The translations under genes were made by a program, and so were the position numbers. 64,000 nt of DNA from the NCBI GenBank assembly GCA_963691655.1, contig OY829330.1, positions 2,232,001 through 2,296,000 of the forward strand. The letters are read 5' to 3'. This stretch comes from Toxonevra muliebris (lineage: Eukaryota; Arthropoda; Insecta; Diptera; Pallopteridae). The notes beneath the pieces are model-generated. The model saw only the letters and a program-made list of their open reading frames with translations. It was not told the origin of the DNA and did not search any database. Shown one piece after another: positions 45,171-55,000 of this stretch (position 1 is its first letter; every line of letters starts with the position of its first letter).

Positions 45171-46265
45171 CTGCTATTATTGTTAGCATTACCGCGGTTG
45201 GTGTTATTATAACCATTTCTATTGCTACTGGCGCTACTGTTATTGTAACCAGTTTGAGTGCGGTAGTTGTTGTTATACCCGCCTCTTTGGTTATTACCTC
45301 TATTATAATTACTCGTATAATTATTTGGGAGGTTACTAACACTGTTAAAATTATTATAGTTATTGTTGCGGTTATTATTCCCGTAACGATTTTGATAGCC
45401 ATTTCTGTTATAGCTATTACCGCCATATGCATCTCTGCTACTTGCGTTGTAGTGCAGTATGCGGTTTTGTCCCTGCTGGTTGTCTTTTTAAATTTCTAAT
45501 GCCAAATCAACTGCATCGTTGAATGACTTTGGCATTGACGCAAATACTGTTTGCTTATATTGGTCGTTAAGGCCATTCTTGAAGATAGTCAAACTGTAAC
45601 TGTTATTCATTTTTACTATAACCGACCGTTCATTTTCGGTGGCATTGGCACCTAACTGCTCAATTTGCAACTTATTAAGGTCGCCTATAAGACACCTCCT
45701 TGGATGCAGTTTGAAAGTGATGTCTATATATTGGGTATTGTGATACTACTCCTAAACCTATCTTTTAATCCATTTCTCAATTGTTCTAGAGTTGTTATCG
45801 GTACTACCGATGTTATGGGATGTTATTGGGTTATCTTGACATAAATCACGAAGTCTATCAGTGATTTCTTGCCTTTTACTGTCAGTGGGGTGTGTAAAAG
45901 TTCTACTATTTTTAAGAATGCTTCTAACTCTTTATGATTCCCTCTAAAAACTGGAATAGCCTTAACGGCTTATTCTAAACTAAATTCTACCATTTTTCTT
46001 ATTTCTATCTGTTTTTCGGCTATTTCCTCTTCTAGTAATTTAAACGCTTTGTTTATAATTTCCTTGAAAACTATTTTTAATTCTCCTAGTTCCGTTTGGT
46101 CTAATTCTGAGTTCTTCTCTAAATTTCTAAATCTTTCTCTATATTCTTTTAGTTCTGATTCCCTCTTTTCTAATGTTTCTAGTTGAAAGCTTTTATTTAC
46201 GCTTTTCTTTAAATTTGTTAGTATTTTCTTTGCATTTTCTACTATACTTTTTAATTCTTCTATTT
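45115..46265 (-). pseudogene. Gypsy Gag with Asn/Gly/Tyr-rich tail
   Basis: The N-terminal part (46,265-45,970) is Lys/Glu-rich and likely coiled coil (KKILTNLKKSVNK, RERFRNLEKN). After a stop near 45,970 the capsid-like part follows (AIPVFRGNHKELEAFLKIVE, TLEQLRNGLKDRFRSS), then a piece at 45,670-45,488 (SFNDAVDLALEI). The tail (45,480-45,115) is rich in Asn, Gly, Tyr and Arg (YGNNNRNNNYNNFN) and has no Cys/His knuckle I can see. Similar tails occur in some mdg1/412-group Gags. The gene has at least two breaks. Confidence 0.7.
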
Positions 46266-46455
46266 ATAATTTTATTAAGAAGATGTATATATATTTTTTT
46301 TTGTTTATATTAATTCAATTTTTGTTATTTTCTTAATTACTTATACTTAGAATTAACACTATTATTGTTTTTATTTTAATTCCATTTTAATTATTTTTAA
46401 TTTTTATTTAGTTTTTTAGTATTTTATAAAGAATTTTTTTTTTTTGTGTGTGTTT

Positions 46456-46766
46456 TTAAAAGTGTTTTATCAATTTTGTTATGTTGATTGCCCTGTTGGC
46501 ACGTTTATTAATGTAATTTTTGTTATAAATATGATATTTATATATAACATAGACAATTAATAGTACGGTGAGAAGACTTCCTATTGAGGTCTTCGTCAAG
46601 CTGTTGTAAAGTGTGTTGTCAGTGTTGGAAGTCTGCGTTAGGCTGCTCGTGTAGGAACCCATTACACTGTTTCGTTGTTCTTCCTGTGCTGTTTCGCCTT
46701 TGTCTTCTTCTATCTGTTGTATAATTTCTGTTGGTGTTGATAGAGTGGCTAAAGCTGCTGAACTTT
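46456..46766 (-). CDS. Small membrane-anchored ORF upstream of gypsy gag
   Basis: A minus-strand frame, open from about 46,766 with ATG at 46,662, encodes a polar stretch (EEDKGETAQEEQRNSV). A hydrophobic segment follows (SIGSLLTVLLIVYVIYKYHI), then a basic tail (NKRANRAIN) ending at 46,456. It reads as a single-pass membrane protein tail and recalls the end of a retroviral Env, yet lies between LTR and gag. It could be a leader ORF, a misplaced env end or chance. I do not recognise it. Confidence 0.35.
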
Positions 46767-46859
46767 CCCATTATTATTTGAATGCATACTTTTATGTCGT
46801 TATTTTCGTATTTATATTTATGTTTTATATGTTCAAAATATGTTTTCGTGGTAATATTT

Positions 46860-48752
46860 TTTTTTATATTTCATAGTCTAGCTAACAAAAGACTATCTTT
46901 TGGTCCGTTCTATCCAGCGTAATACGCCTCGTGGAGTGAACGATAAGTTAGTGTTATTTTGCCAAGATGAAGGCCAAAATAAATCAAGAGAATTTAGTTG
47001 AGCTCGAGACAAGCATCAAGAAAAATCTGAATCTTTATTTGAAATTTCAGCCTTATATACTACTTACATCTATGGTGAATTTTTGAACATATTCCATCGA
47101 TATCTTACTCTCTAACTTAGAATTTACATTCATGGATTCTATTCATTCCCCTCATTCTATCGGCAGCGCAGTCGACCCAATACACAATTCTCATCGAATT
47201 GTGTGGTCAGTGCATTGCACTACATTTACATTGCATTATATTTCCACAGCAATGTTAAATGTGCATAAGCATTTATGACTTGCCATAGAATCTGTGTAAT
47301 ACGTATGGGAATGAATAGTAAAGAGTTTGTGTGTGTGTACTAGTGTCCGACCGATTATTCGGCTTCGGCCTAAAATTACACTTTCGGCTTCGGCAAAAAG
47401 TGGCCGAAGTTTTGGCCGAAGTATTTGCCGAAGCCGAAGATTATAAGCATTTTATTTTATAATAATTTTTACTATAGATTGGCAGTAAAAATTTATGCAA
47501 ATAAATAAATGTGAAGTGGTTATATAAAGTATTTACATTAGAATTTCTGTATTGTATTTTCTCCGTTTGTTTTTTCCATTTTTACTTTTGACGTAACCCA
47601 CAGATTTACAACCACACAAACAGTTATCAGTGATTTTTTTTAACGAACAACCTGCTTGAGCTAATACAATTAGAGGCAGCAGAAGCCAGCCAAACTGTTT
47701 ACTTTTTAAGGAAGACTTGAAGCGTATTAAAAAGAAGCGTGAATTGTTAGAGAAGCCGACATTTCCCATTACTGGCGCTTAACTTTTTTTTTTGCTTTCA
47801 AAGAAGTCAAAAAAATTGAAAATTGTTTTGGCTAAAATCGCTCTACAATATATGTGTAAAGGGATTCTTTGAAATTCACAGTCGATTGAAAGTAACAGAT
47901 GATTATTTGCAGTCCATGCTAGAGCAATCATGCATATTTGAACTTTGAAACTAGTTTTTCTCAAAACAGCATTTTTTGAAATGGCTCCCACGATATCTCC
48001 AAAACTAATGAACTGATTGGGCTTAAATTTTCATCGTATCTTCAATAAATAAAATACTTTCCTTCATACTTGCCAGATAAAATAACTAGCTGTGAGTAGC
48101 TAGGAATTTAAAGATTTTATACAAAATATTTAGTTATTTAAAAAAATTTGATAAAAAGTTTATTCAACAACAAATACTTTAAGGCATTTAACTTTTCCGG
48201 CTTCATGAAACCATACATTAAAATTTATCAATCCCAATTTTTTTTAAATCAATCAAAAATTTTGGAACTAGAGGGTTCTGGTTCCGGCTACAGGTCTATC
48301 GATTATTACGCTGTTTCAATCTTTGATTTTAGATAAGCAGAATCATGGCAGCCATCGGCCAACTTTTTTTTGGCACAGGTTTCGTTGAACGACAGTCGTT
48401 CTACAGATATATAGTCGATGTTACTGTATATTTTGACGTAAACAAATTTTTAAATGATTCTTGAAATAAATAATATTTGTCAGCTTCTTCGACAGTGAAC
48501 AGTTATTTAGTGTTACTGGTCAGCTTTTTATTTGGGGTATCTACTATTTATATTTTTCTGTATATGTTTGCAAATACATAGGTAAAAAATATTTACTTTC
48601 AGATTTTTGTTTTTTATATATTAAAAATCCTTCGGTCTTCGGCTTCGGCCGAAGGTTAGATGAATGGCTGAAGTTCGGCTACGGCTTCGGCATCGGCCAA
48701 AAAATCACCTTCGGTCGGACACTAGTGTGTACATATGTACGGTTACATTACA
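46860..48752 (-). repeat. Gypsy 5' LTR and adjoining leader (minus strand)
   Basis: Read leftwards it starts TGTAATGTAACC at 48,752 and matches the 3' LTR fragment at 34,262-34,439, apart from the 1,384-bp hAT element and its target duplication. Further left, GTATATAAGG followed by AATAAAG looks like promoter and polyadenylation signals. The inner LTR boundary and primer-binding site are not certain. A small palindrome, CACAATTC/GAATTGTG, lies near 47,190. Confidence 0.6.
47341..48724. mobile_element. hAT transposon (1,384 bp, non-autonomous)
   Basis: Ends TAGTGTCCGACCGA and TCGGTCGGACACTA are flanked by a perfect 8-bp duplication GTGTGTAC (47,333-47,340 and 48,725-48,732). The uninterrupted site is seen in the sister LTR near 34,413. 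Eight-base duplications and TA-G ends fit hAT. Many CTTCGGC/GCCGAAG motifs crowd both subterminal regions. A minus-strand frame at 47,991-47,779 includes ALAWTANNHLLLSID, resembling the hAT W-T-S-x-x-N-H block, so it descends from a coding copy. No full transposase remains. Confidence 0.88.
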
Positions 48753-49660
48753 CTATTCCACACAGCCATAATCTCTGCATAAAGATTTTCATTGATATTA
48801 CAATTGGTGATAACTAGGGCAAGGAATTTCATGTACTAAAAAATCGAAAATATGTCATCATCAATTTTGAGATGCCAAGTAAAAACATACATTTGCATGG
48901 AATTCCTTGCCCTAGTGATAACCAACCAATCGCGTCGAATATCTTTTGATATGTCTCACAATACGGATCGTTTTGTTGCGGTTTGCGGCATGTCATTCAA
49001 ATGAGTGCTGTATTCAAAGCTATCGTCTCTTGTGTCCCACATTAAACCTAACGTTTTAACTGTCTGCGATTCATCGATCACTGTATCAGTTGAAGATTCT
49101 CTATCCTGAACCTTTATGCTGTTCATGAATTCCACTGAATTCGACGACCATTTGCGAAGATGAAATTCTGCGTTTCATTGCAGATTCTAAATCTGTTGAG
49201 CATGACATAAAGTCATCGACGTAAAAATGTTGATCAATTACTTTCGCAGCTTCAGGGTACTTTTCGTAATTGTCTAAAGAAATTTGATGTAACGTTCGTA
49301 TCGCTAAGAATGGAGCTGCTGCAGTCCCGTAAGTAACCGTGTTGAGATTGTACTCCTTTACTGCGTCATCCTTGGACTCTCTCCATAAGATTCGTTGGAA
49401 TGACCGGTCATCTGAATGTATTAATACCTGCCGGTACATTTTCTCCACATCTCCTGAGAATGCAATCTTATATTTTCGAAATTGTAGAATTGTCGTGTAA
49501 AGATCATTTTGTATATTTGGACCGACGAGTAACTGATCATTCAAAGACACCCCGGTGGATGTTTGACACAATGCATTGAATACAACGCGAAGTTTCGTTG
49601 TCGTGCTAGTTGGCTCCACTTCCATACAATACAGCCTCTTCAATGCTTCTAATAATGTTG
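48753..49660 (-). pseudogene. BEL-4 RT remnant
   Basis: Read from 49,660 leftwards: TTTKLRVVFNALCQTS, MYRQVLIHSDDRSF, NTVTYGTAAAPFLAIR and FYVDDFMSC, in one open frame to 49,101. A decayed connection domain follows, with LSPIVISMKIFMQRLWLCG at the end near 48,760. There the gypsy LTR begins, and BEL-4 continues at 34,262 with RNase H. A 100-bp hAT MITE interrupts the connection domain. Confidence 0.85.
48815..48914. mobile_element. 100-bp hAT MITE
   Basis: Nearly perfect terminal inverted repeats (TAGGGCAAGGAATTTCATG and CATGGAATTCCTTGCCCTA) with an exact 8-bp duplication GTGATAAC (48,807-48,814 and 48,915-48,922). It interrupts the BEL-4 pol frame, which reads through correctly when the insert and one duplication are removed. 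Confidence 0.88.
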
Positions 49661-49696
49661 TACTTATGTATTGTAACTAGTGACTTCTTTCCCATT

Positions 49697-49800
49697 TGCT
49701 CTGCTGGGCAATTGTGTTGTACTTGTTGCTTCGACCCCTGATGCTCCGCTGGGCAATTATGTTGTAACTTGTGTCGTTCCCAGATGCTCCGCTAGGCAAT
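49697..49800. repeat. Minisatellite, ~44-bp unit
   Basis: Three direct copies of a unit starting TGCTCYGCTRGGCAAT begin at 49,697, 49,742 and 49,785; the third is partial. They lie just upstream of the BEL-4 RT start, where the BEL-4 5' coding region has been lost. Confidence 0.65.
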
Positions 49801-50144
49801 CTTCAACAATGTGCTTTGCTTTGTAATCCAATGATGTGACCTCGCTCATAGGCGGTCTGCTGTATAAGGCTTACGTTAAATTTCCAAATTCAACGACTGA
49901 TCCCAATCGAAGAAGTTATGTGTAATTTAATAATAAAAAACTCACTTTTTTGGTGTTTTAAATATAAAATATAAGTAATTTTAATTTAAAGTGGACTGTA
50001 TATTTTAATTGCGTCATTATACATGACGCTGCTTTTTTGATCAGTAAGTAAAAGAATATTTTTGAGTATACTATTGTAGACATTTTTGTAGACTTATGGG
50101 TGAATTACTTGGTTGTATTAAGTGTATTAATTTAAATAAATATA

Positions 50145-51324
50145 TTGGGAGTATGAATGTATAAACTCGTATTTTTTCGTAATTTGGAAATTTATTGTGA
50201 AAAAGTGATTATAAATTTATTCTTTAAAGTATTGTCCATCGTTAGCCACAACCTTTTCCCATCTTTCTGGTAGCATACGGATTCCGTGTCGAAACAACTC
50301 CTCATCTTTTGAGGCTATCCACGAATCGACCCATTTTTTGAGTTCTTCGAAAGAACGGAAGTGCTGTTCAGCCTGGCCATGTCTCATCGATCGGAACAAG
50401 TGGTAATCAGAAGGAGCAATGTCTGGAGAATACGGCGGGTGGGGTAGCACTTCCCATTTCCAAGTATGTTTTTAATTACCTTGCAACAAGAATAACTTCG
50501 TCGTGTCTATTCTCATATTCTGGCCTCTTATCCTTTAATGCTCGGCTCAAACGCATCCATTGTAGTCGGTAGCGGTCGCCAGTGATCGTTTCATTCGGTT
50601 TCAACAGCTCATAATACACGACACCTTTCATATCCCACCAAATACACAGCATGAGCTTGGATCCATGGATGTTGGGCTTTGCCGTTAATGTTGATGCATG
50701 TCCGGGCGGTCCCTATGATTTTTTACGCTTTGGGTTATCGTAACGTATCCACTTTTCATCGCCAGTCACAATACGATGCAGAAAACCCTTTATTTTCTGT
50801 CGTTCAATCAGCAGTTCACATGTGAAAAATCGTCGTTCAACGTCTCTCGGCTTCAATTCGTACGGCACCCAATTTCCTTGCTTTTGAATCATTCCTAATG
50901 CTTTTAATCGTTTGGAAATGGTTGATTGATCAACTCCTAAAGATTCTGCAAGTTCTTGTTGCGCTTGACATGAATCTTCTTCGAGTAATGTCTTCAATTC
51001 CTCATCTTCGAACTTTTTCGGGCCGCCTGAACGTTCCCTGTCTTCAACATCAAAATCACCACTTTTGAAACGGGCATACCACACCTGACACATTCTAACG
51101 TCTATAGCACAGTCAGGATAAGCTTCAGTGAGTAAACGATGTGCTTCAGTTACGTTTTTCTTTAAATGGAAGAAGCAAATTAAAACTTCCCGCAAATATT
51201 GTTTTGTTGGCACGAAATTCAACATTTTATAGATAGATAGAATAGCTGTCAATGTCAAAAAAATGGCGCGTATGATAGATATGAAGTTTGTCACAATTAC
51301 GAGTTTATACATTCATACTCCCAA
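50145..51324 (-). mobile_element. mariner transposon (1,180 bp)
   Basis: Perfect inverted repeats of about 27 bp (starting TTGGGAGTATGAATG) lie at both ends with TA duplications (50,143-50,144 and 51,325-51,326). It is slightly shorter than a typical ~1.3-kb mariner because of internal deletion. The transposase lies on the minus strand. Confidence 0.93.
50217..51225 (-). pseudogene. mariner transposase (broken)
   Basis: The start is the ATG at 51,225 (MLNFVPTKQYLREVL). Helix-turn-helix DNA-binding domains follow (VWYARFKSGDFDVED, SLGVDQSTISKRLKALG), then the first catalytic Asp in TGDEKWI. The expected Trp after KRKKS is replaced by TAG at about 50,715, while homology continues in frame (GPPGHAS). 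The segment that should carry the second catalytic Asp (HDNARPH in relatives) is deleted near 50,485, with a frame change. The last Asp is present in SPDIAPSDYHLF, and the protein ends at 50,217. It is inactive. Confidence 0.9.
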
Positions 51325-51379
51325 TACAACAGTGAACAGTAAACAGTGTTCCTTATCATTGCATAAACTCTTATTTATT

Positions 51380-52010
51380 TAACAATTGATCCAAAGACTT
51401 TTGGGATCAAGGGGTTTTACAAATTGGTCTATAGTTGGAAACGCTCAGCTTGTGGTCAGATTTATGAATTGAAGTTATGAAAGAAACTTTCCAATCATCT
51501 AGAGACTCCCCAGTAGCCAGAGAAATATTGAAAATTTTTTCAAAGACTTTGCTAGTCTAAATGCAGACAATTTTACAAATATTGGTGGAATGTTGTCCAG
51601 ACCACAGTTTTTGTTGGTGTCCAAACACAAAAGTTCCGCTTCAACTTCTTCCTCTGAGAGAATTAGAAAGCCCAATCCAGTTATTTGATGCCCTATGTGC
51701 AAATGGTCACGTTGTGCTAATATTGCAGTATTAACATAGAAATTGGAAGTAAAATGCAAACATATCAAAAATATGATGAACATTGTCAGCACTTACACCA
51801 AGACGCGACATTATTTTTGCTATGTCAAGAGATTTCCTTTTATGGTTCAACAATGTCCAGAAATATTTCAGTTTATTAGTAATATCACGTTCCATGGTAA
51901 ATTTTGCTTGTAAGGGGATTCCTTAAGCAATCCATATTCCCTTCTAGCTCTTACATACTCTTCACGTAACATTGGGTAAGCATAACAATTTTTAATGTTT
52001 TTAATAAGCA
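51380..52010 (-). pseudogene. Jockey-like LINE RT fragment, minus strand
   Basis: The minus-strand frame at 51,792-51,499 gives LSEEEVEAELLCLDTNKNCGLDNIPPIFVK, the EN-RT linker and first RT block of Jockey/CR1-type LINEs. After a break, a degraded piece follows toward 51,380. To the right, up to about 52,010, a weak linker can be read. It is truncated on both sides. Confidence 0.65.
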
Positions 52011-52074
52011 CATTTACTAAAAGTTCAAGGAGAGGTTGGGCTTATGGAAGTACTGTAAGTCCATGATTGATTAA

Positions 52075-55000
52075 ATTTCACATTCGCTCTCTTTGATTAA
52101 CTCTTTACTAGATGATAAAAATCTCTTAATTCAGAAAGTAAATGATCTACAACTCGAACTACAGTCTTTGCACAATAAGTTGAATGTTAATGATGTTGCT
52201 CCCGCAATTTCTTTATTATGCAATGAAATCAATGATTTACGCACTAATTTTTTCAATTATATGGGTAATAACTCAAAAACAAATAATTCTAATAAGCATG
52301 CTGATTCGCCTGCTGGCTGCTTGAAGTCTTTGTCTTTGCCTGTCTCTCATGCTGCTGTCTCTGCAAATGTTGCTGAGGTTGCTGCCAGAACTATCTTGCC
52401 GCAGTCTCTGCCTAGATCTCATTTGCGCTCTTCTATGAATATAAATTCGCCTATTAATCGTTATTCTCCAATATTGACCAATAATGACTGCATACTCTCT
52501 GATGATGCTATGGCCTCTAATGCTATACCTGTCTCTCATGATATGCCTGTCTCTTACGCTGCTGCTGTCTCTGCTAATGCTGTTTCCGCTAATGCTTCTG
52601 AAGTGGTCTCTCATGCTTTGCCTGTCTCTTATGCTGCTGCTGCCGCTACAAATGTCTCTGAATTTGCTGCTAGGGGCTCTCATTCAAATTCACAATGGGA
52701 AACTGCTCGTACCGGAAACACTCATCTAAAACACAGAAGGCAAGATGTCGTTGTGGGTCTGAATCAAAACTCTGATTTGGACGTTATCGTTACAAAAAAG
52801 TGGATACATCTATCCTCCTTTAAACCAACTGTGTCTGAAGAAAATATTATCTCTTATGTAGTCAATAATTCGAACATAAAAAGCCAACACCTTGAGCGCC
52901 GCAAACTTGTTAAGAAGGATGTCGATTTACAGAATCTAAGAAGAATAACATTTAAGTTGGGTGTTACTGATGCATTCCTGGATGAGCTCATGAAACCATC
53001 GCTTTGGCCAGCTAATGTAAAAGTGATGCCTTTTCGTTTTTTTCCACGAAGCGATCAACGCGCCACGATCCCAAAAAGTGCCAAAATGAATATACATAAG
53101 TGTATCACTCAGGCTGTTTCATCGATATCACATCCTGATTCTCCGCTTAGAATTTACTTCCAAAATATATCAAGTATAAGGACAAAATTAACCCTAGTCT
53201 CTCTCTTTGCTTCCCATTGTGATTATGATGTCATTGTTCTCGTTGAAACATGGTTGAATGCCGATATTTTCGACTCTGAAATCTGTGATTTGAGCAATTA
53301 CAATGTTTACAGAAAGGACAGAGATGCCATCAAGACTGGTTGTTCCAGAGGTGGGGTTGTTCTTATCGCGGTTAACCGTACTGTACGCTCAGAGCTTTTT
53401 GCCCTTAATAACTCTGATATGCTGTTGGATCAATTGTGTGTGTCCATACATGGAAGCTCAAGTCTACTATTCGTATGTGTGTCATACATTCCGCCTCTTA
53501 GCGCTGATGGTCTATATTACGCGCATGTGAACAATATACCTCACCTCTCTTTGAACTCTGTTGGGGACAATCATCTTTGCGTACTGGGCGACTTTAACCT
53601 TTGCAAAATTGCTTGGTCTCTTATAACCAATGATAATATAATTATTCCCAGTAATGTAAATAAACAGCATGAAATGTATCTTATTGACAGTCTTTTTAGT
53701 TTAGATCTTACACAAATCAATAATTTTGTAAACAGGCTTAATAGAATTTTAGATCTCATCTTTATCAGTGATAATATTGATTATAAGTTGACTGAATGTC
53801 CTATATCTGAACCGGATATGCATCACATCCCACTCATTTTAGAGATAAATTTTTATAAATTCTTAAGTATTCCGACATTAAACGTCAATGCGAATTTTAA
53901 CTATAGTCTGTGCGATTGGTCTCATCTAAATAGTTTACTTAACAATATCAACTGGGGAAATATGTTCAATCAACTGGATGTTATAAATTGTTATAATTTA
54001 TTCTTGTCTAAGGCTTTAGATATATTCAAAGAAAATATTCCACTCAGGACTAAGAAAGTACACAGATTACCTTGGCACACTACTGGTCTTAAAAAGTTAA
54101 AAAACCTGAGGAATAAATTCTACAAAACAGCTAATAGTGCTGCTGCTTTTGCTAAATATTTACGCTATATGAAAGAATTTAATTGCCTCGATAAATTTTT
54201 ATACAAACAATATATTTTACAATGTGAAAGTGGTATAAAACGGAATCCTAAATCATTTTGGAATTTTATTCAATCAAAAAGGTCTTCCTCTTTAATCCCT
54301 GCATCACCTTTTACCTTTTATAAAGGTAAATGGTCGAATACGGCTGCTGAAACTGCAAACCTCTTTGCTGATTTCTTTGTCTCAAATTTTGATCCGAATG
54401 TGGATGTCGTTGATAAGTCTGTTTGTGCTAATATTGAATCATCTATTGATTTTGGCTCACTTACTCTTACTGATGAGGATGTCGTCAATGGCATATTAAA
54501 ACTTAAATTATCTACTAAATTGGACAATGATGGCTTGTCGTCATTCTTAATTAAAAACTGCATGCCATCTCTGTCATCTCCAATCAAGTTAATCTTCAAC
54601 AAATCTCTACACACGGGTGTATTTATTGATAAGTTTAAAGTTTCTTTTATTACCCCAATTCATAAAAGTGGCAATAAGAATGATGTCCTTAATTATAGAC
54701 CAATCTCAAAGCTCTCAACAATTTCTAAACTTTTTGAGTGCGTAGTTAAGGATAAATTATATTTTGCAATAAAGAATGTAATTAGTACTTGCCAGCATGG
54801 TTTTGTTGAAGGTCGCTCTACTGTAACCAATTTAGCCGTCTTTTCTGATTACTGTATTAAGTCATTTGATTTAGGTGTGCAAGTAGATACTGTGTACACC
54901 GATTTTTCTAAAGCATTTGACAAGGTTTGTCACAAGATATTAATTGCAAAACTTGCTAGAATTGGTTTTCATTCTACTTTTCTTAACTGGATTAAATCCT

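Larger units (their letters stand above)
43540..48752 (-). mobile_element. Ty3/gypsy element (mdg1/412-like), internally deleted
   Basis: Read from 48,752 leftwards: a 5' LTR split by a hAT element, a long leader, gag, a frameshifted protease, the RT N-terminal half, then a deletion that joins RT directly to the integrase C-terminus. Its 3' LTR and polypurine tract are at 34,262-34,451, beyond the Tc1-like insertion. The TGTA start and Asn-rich Gag tail suggest the mdg1/412 group; that placement is inference. Confidence 0.78.
50026..51338 (-). repeat. BEL-4 5' LTR, split by mariner
   Basis: Read leftwards it starts TGTTCACT at 51,338, is interrupted by a mariner element, then matches the BEL-4 3' LTR from TATTTATTTAAATTAATAC to GCAGCGTCA at 50,026. 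Without the mariner it is only about 131 bp against 940 bp for the 3' copy. No primer-binding site is recognisable after it. Confidence 0.55.

Noticed and set aside
45110..45499. Plus-strand 129-codon hydrophobic frame (Ile/Val/Ser/Thr-rich) resembling a membrane protein
   Set aside because: It is the antisense of the Asn/Gly/Tyr-rich Gag tail; AAT/AAC codons read backwards give Ile and Val. The minus-strand reading fits a gypsy Gag in context.
47160..47185. Possible primer-binding site CAGCGCAGTCGACC on the plus strand
   Set aside because: It does not abut an LTR end in the right orientation, and the LTR here belongs to a minus-strand element.
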